A DNA stretch of 64,000 nucleotides from Muricauda sp. MAR_2010_75 (GTDB lineage Bacteria; Bacteroidota; Bacteroidia; Flavobacteriales; Flavobacteriaceae): the NCBI RefSeq assembly GCF_000745185.1, contig NZ_JQNJ01000001.1, forward strand, positions 2,627,501 to 2,691,500, in the 5' to 3' direction. The notes beneath the pieces are model-generated. The model searched no databases. It was not told the origin of the DNA and was given only the letters and a program-made list of their open reading frames with translations. Made by a program: the position numbers and the translations under genes. Positions 26,822-33,531 of this stretch are shown here, one piece after another (position 1 is the first letter of the stretch; every line of letters starts with the position of its first letter).

Positions 26822-26878
26822 TCACGACATTTTCCGTAAGTTAATCCACCACCAAGTATTTACTATTCTGTTGTTCAT
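26822..26878 (-). CDS. trpL: trp operon leader peptide
   Basis: An 18-residue peptide, MNNRIVNTWWWINLRKMS, with Trp codons at positions 9, 10 and 11. Three consecutive Trp codons ahead of a terminator and trpE is the arrangement of ribosome-mediated attenuation: when charged tRNA-Trp is scarce the ribosome stalls there. The ATG lies only 5 bases behind the promoter -7 element, so the mRNA probably starts at or within 2 bases of the start codon, i.e. a leaderless peptide. The TGA stop is part of the sequence that can pair with the terminator. Too short for ordinary gene finders. Confidence 0.88.
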   Translation of the reverse strand: MNNRIVNTWWWINLRKMS

Positions 26879-26883
26879 TGGTT

Positions 26884-26914
26884 CAAATATAGGGAGGAAT
26901 TTTTAACGGACAAA
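26884..26914 (-). promoter_or_regulatory. trp operon promoter
   Basis: On the minus strand TTTG (26914-26911), 19 bases, then TATATTTG (26891-26884). Both elements and the spacing fit the Bacteroidota consensus (TTTG, 17-23 bases, TAnnTTTG). The predicted start point falls at about 26878-26880, right at the trpL ATG. Confidence 0.8.
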
Positions 26915-26932
26915 CATTGTTTTGTGTAAAAT

Positions 26933-26968
26933 TAAAAATCCCGTCCAAGAATTTCTCGAACGGGATTT
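26933..26968 (-). terminator. Terminator of yceI
   Basis: On the minus strand AATCCCGT (26967-26960) pairs with ACGGGATT (26944-26937), followed by TTTTAAT. It sits 23 bases after the yceI stop and just upstream of the trp promoter. Confidence 0.85.
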
Positions 26969-26990
26969 CCAAACACCTAACATGAGCTGA

Positions 26991-27563
26991 TTACATCTGC
27001 AAATCAACTACCAAATCAAATTCATCATAGATCAATTTGTCTTTGGCCGTACCGATGATACCAGAACTATACTTTATGTCGTATTTAGTTCGGTCAACTT
27101 TCAAAGTTGCGGTGGCTTTGTTTCCGTAAACAGACACATCAAAGGTAACAGGCTTGGTAATCCCTTTAATGGTAAGGTCGCCGGTAACTTCATAGCTATT
27201 TTTACCGGTGGACTTTACGTTGGTGAAAACCAAGGTTGATGTTGGGTTGGCCGCGGTTGCAAAGAAATCCTCTGAATTGAGGTGACCATCCAATTTGTTC
27301 TTGTAATCGCCTTCCAAATCGGTAGTGTTAATGGAGGACATGTCTACTACAAACTCTCCGCCTACCAATTTTTCACCGTCAAATTCCAAGGCACCGGATT
27401 GCAATGTTACAGTTCCGGTGTGCGATCCGCCAAATTTATAGGCTTTCCAAGTCACCTGACTTTCGTTCGCCTTTACTTGCTTGGTTTCCTTTTCGGTGTC
27501 GTTAGCGATTGCTGATGATCCAACTACCGTGGTCAATACTAAACTTAAAACTCTCTTTTTCAT
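26991..27563 (-). CDS. YceI-family periplasmic protein
   Basis: A 190-residue secreted protein (signal peptide MKKRVLSLVLTTVVGSSAIA) of the YceI lipocalin-like beta-barrel family, which binds isoprenoids such as polyprenyl chains. Family landmarks: SQVTWKAYKFGGSHTGTV at the start, GGEFVVDMSSINTTDL, LDGHLNSEDFF, YEVTGDLTIKGITKPVTFDV. Follows the nitroreductase and MarR genes on the same strand with a 39-base gap. A role in quinone or lipid handling under stress is inferred from relatives. Confidence 0.92.
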   Translation of the reverse strand: MKKRVLSLVLTTVVGSSAIANDTEKETKQVKANESQVTWKAYKFGGSHTGTVTLQSGALEFDGEKLVGGEFVVDMSSINTTDLEGDYKNKLDGHLNSEDFFATAANPTSTLVFTNVKSTGKNSYEVTGDLTIKGITKPVTFDVSVYGNKATATLKVDRTKYDIKYSSGIIGTAKDKLIYDEFDLVVDLQM

Positions 27564-27602
27564 ACTAATAATTAATTTCTGTTTTTAGGGTTAATGATTG
27601 AT

Positions 27603-28235
27603 TTATATATGTGTAACTAATTCTTCTGTTGATTTTCTTACTTTGGGAAGATGCTGGGTAGCATCTTCTTCTGACCTGTACCCAACTGCCAATACTACTG
27701 TGGCGTTTAGGTTTTTTTCATTTAGTCCCAAAATTTTGTTGTATTCTTCCGGTTCAAAGCCTTCCATGGGGCACGAATCGATTTTAAGCTCTGCCGCGGC
27801 TTGCATCATATTGCCAAAGGCAATGTAAACCTGTCTGGCGGCCCATTCTTTTTTGGTCTCCGAGGGTAGCTCCAATAATTTGGACTTCATAAAATCAGCA
27901 TACCCTTTAAGCTGTTCCGAAGGAATGTTCCGGGTTGTGCTGGTGTTTTCAATGAACCCATCTACCAATTCCTCGCCAAAATCGGTGGTGTTTGCAAAAA
28001 CTATGATATGTGAGGCGTCCGTAATCTGGGATTGGTTCCAAGAAGCGGGTTTAAGTTGTTCCTTTACCTCTTGGTCTGCTATCACAAATAAATGATAGGG
28101 TTGCAATCCGTAGGAAGAAGCACTCAACCGTGCGGCTTCTAGCAAGGTTTCCAAATCTTTATCCGAAACTTTTTTGGTGCTATCGAATTTTTTGGTGGCA
28201 TAACGCCATGTTCTATGTTCTAAAACGTTGTTCAT
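27603..28235 (-). CDS. Nitroreductase-family NAD(P)H-dependent oxidoreductase
   Basis: A 210-residue FMN oxidoreductase of the NfsB/MhqN-like type. RTWRYATKKFDSTKKVSDKDLETLLEAARLSASSYGLQPYHLFVI is the classic N-terminal FMN-binding region, and SCPMEGFEPEEYNKILGL and VLAVGYRSEEDATQHLPKVR are the corresponding later ones. Such enzymes reduce quinones or nitro compounds. It starts 6 bases after the marR stop, so it is probably the target of that regulator. Confidence 0.93.
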   Translation of the reverse strand: MNNVLEHRTWRYATKKFDSTKKVSDKDLETLLEAARLSASSYGLQPYHLFVIADQEVKEQLKPASWNQSQITDASHIIVFANTTDFGEELVDGFIENTSTTRNIPSEQLKGYADFMKSKLLELPSETKKEWAARQVYIAFGNMMQAAAELKIDSCPMEGFEPEEYNKILGLNEKNLNATVVLAVGYRSEEDATQHLPKVRKSTEELVTHI

Positions 28236-28241
28236 TTTTAT

Positions 28242-28688
28242 TTAGAATTTATCTAGTAGTTGATTTAATTGTTCCAGTTCAGTTTTGCTGAAATGTTGTA
28301 CAATCTGACTTTCTGTTTCGGCGACCACCTTGTCCATTTGTGTCAAGGCTTCCGAGCCTTTTTCGGTGATTACAATTTCCACTTTCCGACGGTTTGAAGG
28401 ACAAACACTTCGATCAACATACCCTTTCGCCAAAAGCTTGTCTACCAATCGGGTAGTGTTGCTCATTTTGGTGACCATGCGCTCATTTAGGGTAGACAGA
28501 TTGGCGGGTTTCCCCTTTTGTCCTCTAAGAATGCGAAGTACATTGAATTGTTGGAGCGAAACCTCGAAAGGTTTAAGGGCATTCCCGGCCAATTCATAGA
28601 TCTTGTTGTGTATTAAGGTTATATGAATCAGGGTCCTGCTTTCCAACGGCATCTTCTTCGAAGTCTTTATGATTTCCTCTACATTCAT
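28242..28688 (-). CDS. MarR-family transcriptional regulator
   Basis: A 148-residue winged-helix regulator. The recognition helix and wing are visible as LSTLNERMVTKMSNTTRLVDKLLAKGYVDRSVCPSNRRKVEIVITEKGSEAL. C-terminal and N-terminal helices provide the dimer interface. It heads a minus-strand group with the nitroreductase and YceI genes. A perfect 16-bp palindrome overlaps its own promoter, so it is likely to repress itself and the two genes behind it, with release by a quinone, phenolic compound or oxidant. Confidence 0.92.
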   Translation of the reverse strand: MNVEEIIKTSKKMPLESRTLIHITLIHNKIYELAGNALKPFEVSLQQFNVLRILRGQKGKPANLSTLNERMVTKMSNTTRLVDKLLAKGYVDRSVCPSNRRKVEIVITEKGSEALTQMDKVVAETESQIVQHFSKTELEQLNQLLDKF

Positions 28689-28699
28689 GTATAAACAAT

Positions 28700-28715
28700 A
28701 TTTGTATATACAAAT
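28700..28715. promoter_or_regulatory. Probable MarR operator (16-bp palindrome)
   Basis: ATTTGTATATACAAAT is a perfect palindrome, the size and style of MarR-dimer sites. It overlaps the -7 element and predicted start of the marR promoter, the right place for autorepression. Confidence 0.7.
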
Positions 28716-28738
28716 GTAAAACGGTTTTCCTGTTTCAA
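28711..28738 (-). promoter_or_regulatory. marR promoter
   Basis: On the minus strand TTG (28738-28736), 17 bases, then TACATTTG (28718-28711), matching the Bacteroidota consensus. The -7 element shares 5 bases with the palindromic operator. It should drive marR, the nitroreductase and yceI. Confidence 0.7.
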
Positions 28739-28821
28739 CCTAATATTTAACAGATAAAATTTTGTTAAAAGGAAAATGAAGCCATTCCCATTGTTTATTT
28801 TTAAAGAGTAAAATTCACAGA

Positions 28822-29376
28822 ATGAAGAACTTACTATTGCTTGGGATGGCCACTTTGTTTTTAGTCATAGGTTGCGGCAATACGAACAAGAAAAAATCCG
28901 AAGAAGGTACCGTGAAGGAAGTGGAGGTTGTACAAAATCAATCTTCAGAAGGTGAGAAGGTTAAATTTCCCATTTATGATTTTGAAGGTTTGGAACCCTT
29001 ATTGCACAAAGAAGACGATAAAACTTACGTGGTCAACTTTTGGGCCACATGGTGCAAACCTTGCATTGCTGAGCTTCCCTATTTTGAAAAAATAAATGCT
29101 GAACAGAGTGATAAAGTAGAAGTTATTCTAGTGAGTTTGGATATGCCCAGTATGTGGAAATCTCGATTGGAACCTTTCGTTGAAAATAGAAAATTGCAGT
29201 CTGAGGTGGTCATTTTGGATGATCCCAAACAGAACGATTGGATTCCGAAGGTGGCCGAAGAGTGGGGCGGAGGTATCCCCGCTACTTTAATATATAATAA
29301 GGATAAGCGTAGCTTTTATGAGCGCGGCTTTACCTACGAGGAATTAAACACTGAGTTGAACAAATTTTTAAACTGA
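28822..29376 (+). CDS. TlpA-like thioredoxin-fold lipoprotein
   Basis: A 184-residue envelope protein: lipoprotein signal MKNLLLLGMATLFLVIGC with C18, a charged linker (19-48), then a thioredoxin fold with the redox pair C78 and C81 in NFWATWCKPCIAELP and the cis-proline in GGGIPATLIY. Members reduce disulfides in the periplasm, for example in cytochrome maturation. Followed after 6 bases by a second thioredoxin-fold gene. Confidence 0.9.
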   Translation: MKNLLLLGMATLFLVIGCGNTNKKKSEEGTVKEVEVVQNQSSEGEKVKFPIYDFEGLEPLLHKEDDKTYVVNFWATWCKPCIAELPYFEKINAEQSDKVEVILVSLDMPSMWKSRLEPFVENRKLQSEVVILDDPKQNDWIPKVAEEWGGGIPATLIYNKDKRSFYERGFTYEELNTELNKFLN

Positions 29377-29382
29377 CACCAC

Positions 29383-30000
29383 ATGAAAACACTTAAAATT
29401 TTAGGATTATTAGCTTTGATACTTTCCTTGGGTGCGTTTTCCATTACACCAGACCCAATGGCAGACGGTTATAGAATTGGCGACATTGCCACAGATTTTT
29501 CCCTAAAGAACATTGACGGAAAAATGGTCTCACTTTCAGACTACGAGAATGCAAAAGGCTTTTTGGTCATTTTTACCTGTAATACATGTCCATATGCAAA
29601 AGCCTATGAAGACCGGATCATTGCTTTGGACAAAGAATATAAAGCAAAGGGAGTGCCCGTTATTGCCATCAATCCCAATAACCCAGAAATTCAATCTGGG
29701 GACAGTTTTGAAAAAATGAAACAACGTGCCGCGGATAAAGGCTTTACATTTCCCTATCTTTTAGATGAAGGTCAGGAAGTCTTCCCTCAATATGGCGCTA
29801 CTAGAACACCACATGTGTATCTGTTGGAAAAAACTTCTCAGGGCAATGTGGTACGGTACATAGGAGCCATTGATGATAACTATCAAGATGCTTCAAAAGT
29901 GGAAGATACTTTTGTGGAAGACGCCGTGGATGCCATGTTGGCCGGCCAAGAAATTGAAGTAAAGACTACCCGTGCCATTGGATGCACCATTAAAGTATAG
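29383..30000 (+). CDS. Secreted redoxin/thioredoxin-family protein
   Basis: A 205-residue protein with an N-terminal signal (MKTLKILGLLALILSLGAFS) and an AhpC/TSA-redoxin fold: GDIATDFSLKNIDGKMVSLSDY, then FTCNTCPYAKAYEDR with the pair C66 and C69, and TRTPHVYLL with the cis-proline. This CNTCPYA form is common in Bacteroidota and related proteins. Probably a partner of the TlpA-like protein 6 bases upstream. A terminator follows the stop by 28 bases. Confidence 0.88.
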   Translation: MKTLKILGLLALILSLGAFSITPDPMADGYRIGDIATDFSLKNIDGKMVSLSDYENAKGFLVIFTCNTCPYAKAYEDRIIALDKEYKAKGVPVIAINPNNPEIQSGDSFEKMKQRAADKGFTFPYLLDEGQEVFPQYGATRTPHVYLLEKTSQGNVVRYIGAIDDNYQDASKVEDTFVEDAVDAMLAGQEIEVKTTRAIGCTIKV

Positions 30001-30027
30001 CGCAAATCACAAAATTAAATGGATTTA

Positions 30028-30058
30028 AATCCGAGGGTAATCCTCGGATTTTTATTTT
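30028..30058 (+). terminator. Intrinsic terminator after the two thioredoxin genes
   Basis: AATCCGAGG (30028-30036) pairs with CCTCGGATT (30042-30050), followed by TTTATTTTT. Ends the thioredoxin pair before the rhodanese gene. Confidence 0.9.
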
Positions 30059-30081
30059 TGCAGAACTTAAATTCGATAAAA

Positions 30082-30393
30082 ATGTCAGATCTATCACAAG
30101 AAGAATGGGCCGAGCAGCTTGAAAATGATGACAACGCCGTTATTTTGGATGTACGCACTGAAGAAGAAGTTGAGGAAGGATACATTCCCGGAGCCATTAA
30201 CATTGATATATACTTGGGACAGGAGTTCGTTGATGAACTGGAAAAGTTGGATAAGTCCAAAAGTTACTATGTCTATTGCAGGTCGGGAAACCGAAGTGGG
30301 CAAGCCTGTGCCATCATGAACAGCATCGGTATTGAGAATGCCTACAATTTGGAAGGTGGTTTTATGAACTGGGAAGGCGAAATTGCGGAATAA
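30082..30393 (+). CDS. Rhodanese-like domain protein
   Basis: A 103-residue single-domain sulfurtransferase from ATG 30082 (MSDLSQEEWAEQL); the frame is open back to 30019, but that stretch contains the preceding terminator. The active-site cysteine is C66 in YYVYCRSGNRSGQA, with LDVRTEEEVEEGYIPGAINI before it and LEGGFMNWEG after. Handles persulfide sulfur; the acceptor is unknown. The DinB-family gene follows 3 bases after its stop. Confidence 0.9.
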   Translation: MSDLSQEEWAEQLENDDNAVILDVRTEEEVEEGYIPGAINIDIYLGQEFVDELEKLDKSKSYYVYCRSGNRSGQACAIMNSIGIENAYNLEGGFMNWEGEIAE

Positions 30394-30396
30394 GCC

Positions 30397-30906
30397 ATGG
30401 AACTTCAATCGGTCATAGCAGAATTGGAACGAAACCGAAAGGTTTTCACAGCGACCTTGGCCGATATGCCCCAAGCACTTATCAGTTGGAAGGTCAATCC
30501 AAAAGATTGGTCACTTTTGGAAATCATCTGTCATTTGGTAGATGAGGAAAAAGAGGATTTTAGAGCACGTATAGAACATGCGCTAAGTAAACCCGGAACA
30601 CCACTTAAACCCATTGATCCAGCAGGATGGGTGCAAAAAAGGGATTACGGTGGACAGGACTTCGAGAAAAAAGTTCAGCAATTAGACAAGGAGCGGCAAG
30701 TTTCCATTGCCTGGTTGAGGACCACAACGGACCTTGACTGGGACAATACCGTTCTACATCCAGAATATGGGTCCATGCCGGCACATTCCTTTCTGTATAA
30801 CTGGCTTGCGCACGACTATCACCACATTCGCCAAATCAATGGAATTAAATACCATTTTTTAAAGCAAAATTCAGGGGATTCCTTGGAGTATGCTGGAAAT
30901 TGGTAG
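30397..30906 (+). CDS. DinB-family protein
   Basis: A 169-residue four-helix-bundle protein of the DinB/YfiT superfamily. The metal-site histidines are seen in LLEIICHLVDEEKEDFRARI and in LAHDYHHIRQINGIKYH. Related proteins are thiol transferases using bacillithiol or mycothiol, or metal-binding enzymes of unknown reaction. Translation is probably coupled to the rhodanese gene (3-base gap). DUF2851 follows after 21 bases. Confidence 0.87.
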   Translation: MELQSVIAELERNRKVFTATLADMPQALISWKVNPKDWSLLEIICHLVDEEKEDFRARIEHALSKPGTPLKPIDPAGWVQKRDYGGQDFEKKVQQLDKERQVSIAWLRTTTDLDWDNTVLHPEYGSMPAHSFLYNWLAHDYHHIRQINGIKYHFLKQNSGDSLEYAGNW

Positions 30907-30927
30907 GGTTTTTTCTATATTGGCGGT

Positions 30928-32208
30928 ATGAAGGAAGACTTGCTCCATTTTATTTGGGGGCAAAAAAAGCTTCATGGAAGACAACTTACCTCAACTGCCA
31001 ACGAAGCCATCAGCATTAAGGCCCCGGGAGTCCCAAATCAGTATTCAGGTCCAGATTTTTTCAATGCCCAAATTGCAATTGATGCGCAACTATGGGTGGG
31101 CAATGTGGAAATCCATCTGAAATCCTCGGATTGGTATGCCCACAATCATCAAACGGATTCCAATTACAACAATGTGATTCTGCATGTGGTCTGGGAAGAT
31201 GATGTTGCCGTGTTCAGGAAAGACGGTTCTTTAATTCCCACGCTTGAGCTCAAGCATTATGTTTCCAAAGCGTTGTTGCAGAACTATCAGGATTTATTGG
31301 AAAATGCCAAACCCAAGTTCATCAACTGCGAAAAAGATTTTGCAGAAATGGATTCTTTTTTGGTGGAACATTGGCTGCATCGACTCTACATTGAACGATT
31401 GGAGCAAAAATCAAATCGTATTGAAGAACTGCTCAAAAAATCAAACAATGATTGGGAAGGTGTGTTATTTATAATGTTGGCACAAAATTTTGGCTCCAAA
31501 GTCAATGGCGATTTCTTTTTGGACAGGGCTTTGCAATTGAAATTTTCCATCATCCGAAAGGTTGGTGACTCGTTAGAAGATTTGGAAAGCTTGTTATTTG
31601 GTCACTTTGGGCTTTTGCAAGTGGATGATTGCAGCGATCATTATTTTTTGAGGCTTCAAAAGGAATATGGGTATCTCGGCAGAAAATTCAATTTGCCACC
31701 AGCTTTATCCAAACCGGAATTTTTCGGACTGCGCCCGCCCAACTTTCCAACCATCCGAACAGCACAATTGGCCCATTTGTATGCAAAAGAGCAGCGTCTT
31801 TTTGCACAGCTAATGGAAGCAAATACCATTGGGGATATGTATTCAATTTTTGAAATAAGTGCAAGTTCGTATTGGGATGACCATTTTACCTTTGGTAAAA
31901 CATCAAAAAAGAGCAAAAAGAAACTCTCCAATAGTTTTATTGATTTACTGGTCATAAACACCATAGTCCCCTTAAAGTTTTGCTATTCCAGACATCTTGG
32001 TTTGGACTGGAACGACGACCTAATTTCCTTGATATCAGAAATAAAGAAAGAACAAAACTCCATTATCAAAGGGTTTGATAACTTGGAAACCAGAACCAAG
32101 AATGCTATGGAAAGTCAAGCTAAGATTCAGCTCTATACCCACTATTGCGCGAAAAATAAATGCCTACGGTGTGCCTTGGGTACACATTTATTGAATAGAA
32201 ATACATAA
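30928..32208 (+). CDS. DUF2851-family protein
   Basis: A 426-residue soluble protein that I recognise as DUF2851, conserved in Bacteroidota. The N-terminal LLHFIWGQKKLHG and APGVPNQYSGPDFFNAQI, then NVEIHLKSSDWYAHNHQTD...NVILHVVWEDD, are its signature; the last hints at a nuclease-like or ligand-binding beta core with conserved E, H, D and W. The C-terminus carries CAKNKCLRCALG, a cysteine cluster that might bind a metal. No experimental function is known to me. Confidence 0.85.
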   Translation: MKEDLLHFIWGQKKLHGRQLTSTANEAISIKAPGVPNQYSGPDFFNAQIAIDAQLWVGNVEIHLKSSDWYAHNHQTDSNYNNVILHVVWEDDVAVFRKDGSLIPTLELKHYVSKALLQNYQDLLENAKPKFINCEKDFAEMDSFLVEHWLHRLYIERLEQKSNRIEELLKKSNNDWEGVLFIMLAQNFGSKVNGDFFLDRALQLKFSIIRKVGDSLEDLESLLFGHFGLLQVDDCSDHYFLRLQKEYGYLGRKFNLPPALSKPEFFGLRPPNFPTIRTAQLAHLYAKEQRLFAQLMEANTIGDMYSIFEISASSYWDDHFTFGKTSKKSKKKLSNSFIDLLVINTIVPLKFCYSRHLGLDWNDDLISLISEIKKEQNSIIKGFDNLETRTKNAMESQAKIQLYTHYCAKNKCLRCALGTHLLNRNT

Positions 32209-32216
32209 TTTTAGGC

Positions 32217-32444
32217 ATGGCTTTGTTCTACGACACATTATATTATTTCCAAAAACGGGGCTTTGAGGTCTGTAGGCGCATAGCCGAACGGTTGGGCATA
32301 CGGGCAAGGGTGGTCAGGACCACTTTTATCTATCTGACTTTTGTTACCCTTGGTTTTGGTTTTGCTCTATATCTTTTTATTGCATTTTGGTTGCGGATCA
32401 AAGATTTGATTTATACCAAGAGAACCTCTGTATTTGACCTTTAA
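32217..32444 (+). CDS. PspC-domain small membrane protein
   Basis: A 75-residue protein with one hydrophobic helix (about 38-58, FIYLTFVTLGFGFALYLFIAFWL) preceded by CRRIAERLGIRARVVR, the PspC-domain pattern. PspC proteins act in envelope stress responses. Gaps of 8 bases to DUF2851 and 2 bases to the potassium channel place it in one transcript. Confidence 0.8.
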   Translation: MALFYDTLYYFQKRGFEVCRRIAERLGIRARVVRTTFIYLTFVTLGFGFALYLFIAFWLRIKDLIYTKRTSVFDL

Positions 32445-32446
32445 TT

Positions 32447-33454
32447 ATGATCAGACTCTTACGTTCCAAAATAGTACTGGCCCTTTCCTTGATGGTGTTG
32501 GTGCTTACATTTGGAGTGATAGGATATAAATTACTGGCGGGCTACACCTGGATTGAGGCCTTCTACATGACCATTATTACGGTTACCACGGTGGGTTTTT
32601 CCGAAGTACGTCCTTTGGATGCGAATGCAAAGATTTTTACTGTATTTTTAATTGTAACCAGTGTTTTCATCTTTGGTTTTGCCATTTCTGTGGTGACGGA
32701 GTACATCTTGGCAAGGAATTCGATTGAAGCACTAAAAAAGAAGAAAGTGAAAAAACAGATAGATAGCCTTTCCAATCATGTGGTGGTTTGCGGTTTTGGC
32801 AGAAATGGTATGCAGGCTGCTGATAAGTTGATGGCCTACAAAAAACCTTTTGTGGTCATAGAAAAAAATAAGGAAATCATTGAGCGTCATGCAGATGAGG
32901 TCTTGTTTGTGGAAGGCGATGCCAATGAAGACGAAACGCTGTTGCAGGCCGGTATTGATCGTGCCCACTATTTGATCACTGCCGTTCCAGATGATGCCGC
33001 CAATCTGTTCATTGTACTGTCAGCCCGTCAATTGAACAAGAACTTGTTCATTATTAGCAGGGCATCCCAAGTCACTTCCCAGAAAAAACTTCAATTTGCC
33101 GGAGCCGATAAAGTTATTATGCCCGATAAGATAGGAGGGGACCACATGGCTTCTTTAGTGGTTATGCCCGACTTGATCACCTTTATGGACAAACTTTCTG
33201 TGGAAGGAGAGCATACCACCAACTTGGAAGAAGTGGAAATTGAGGATATTTCCAATCAGATGGACTGTAGTTCCATTCGCGATTTAGATCTTCGCCGCAC
33301 AACAGGATGTACGATAATAGGGTATATTGATCCCGATGGAAAATATATCATCAACCCAGAGGCAGATCAGAAATTGGAACCCAAAGGAAAGGTCATTGTG
33401 CTCGGGAGACCTGAACAAATACGTAAACTCAATGAAATGTTCCAGATAGGGTAG
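32447..33454 (+). CDS. Potassium channel with TrkA-N (RCK) domain, altered filter
   Basis: A 335-residue two-helix channel: TM1 about 8-28, pore loop with TTVTTVGFSEV near residue 46, TM2 about 62-88, then a cytoplasmic RCK domain with the Rossmann glycine motif VVCGFGRNGMQAADK (about 108) and an RCK-C domain (about 260-335). The filter reads TVGFS instead of TVGYG or TVGFG: the second glycine is serine. Whether K+ selectivity is kept is uncertain. It is the last gene of a group starting at the rhodanese gene. Confidence 0.88.
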   Translation: MIRLLRSKIVLALSLMVLVLTFGVIGYKLLAGYTWIEAFYMTIITVTTVGFSEVRPLDANAKIFTVFLIVTSVFIFGFAISVVTEYILARNSIEALKKKKVKKQIDSLSNHVVVCGFGRNGMQAADKLMAYKKPFVVIEKNKEIIERHADEVLFVEGDANEDETLLQAGIDRAHYLITAVPDDAANLFIVLSARQLNKNLFIISRASQVTSQKKLQFAGADKVIMPDKIGGDHMASLVVMPDLITFMDKLSVEGEHTTNLEEVEIEDISNQMDCSSIRDLDLRRTTGCTIIGYIDPDGKYIINPEADQKLEPKGKVIVLGRPEQIRKLNEMFQIG

Positions 33455-33531
33455 TTAAAAAATTGTAAAATTTGATAGCGTTGTTTTTTTTTTGGATATT
33501 GCCGACTTCCATAACTAACTAATACCGATTT

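Noticed and set aside
26749..26990. T-box or TRAP control of the trp operon
   Set aside because: The leader is too short for a T-box, has no GAG/TAG repeats for TRAP, and a Trp-rich peptide with a terminator explains it better.
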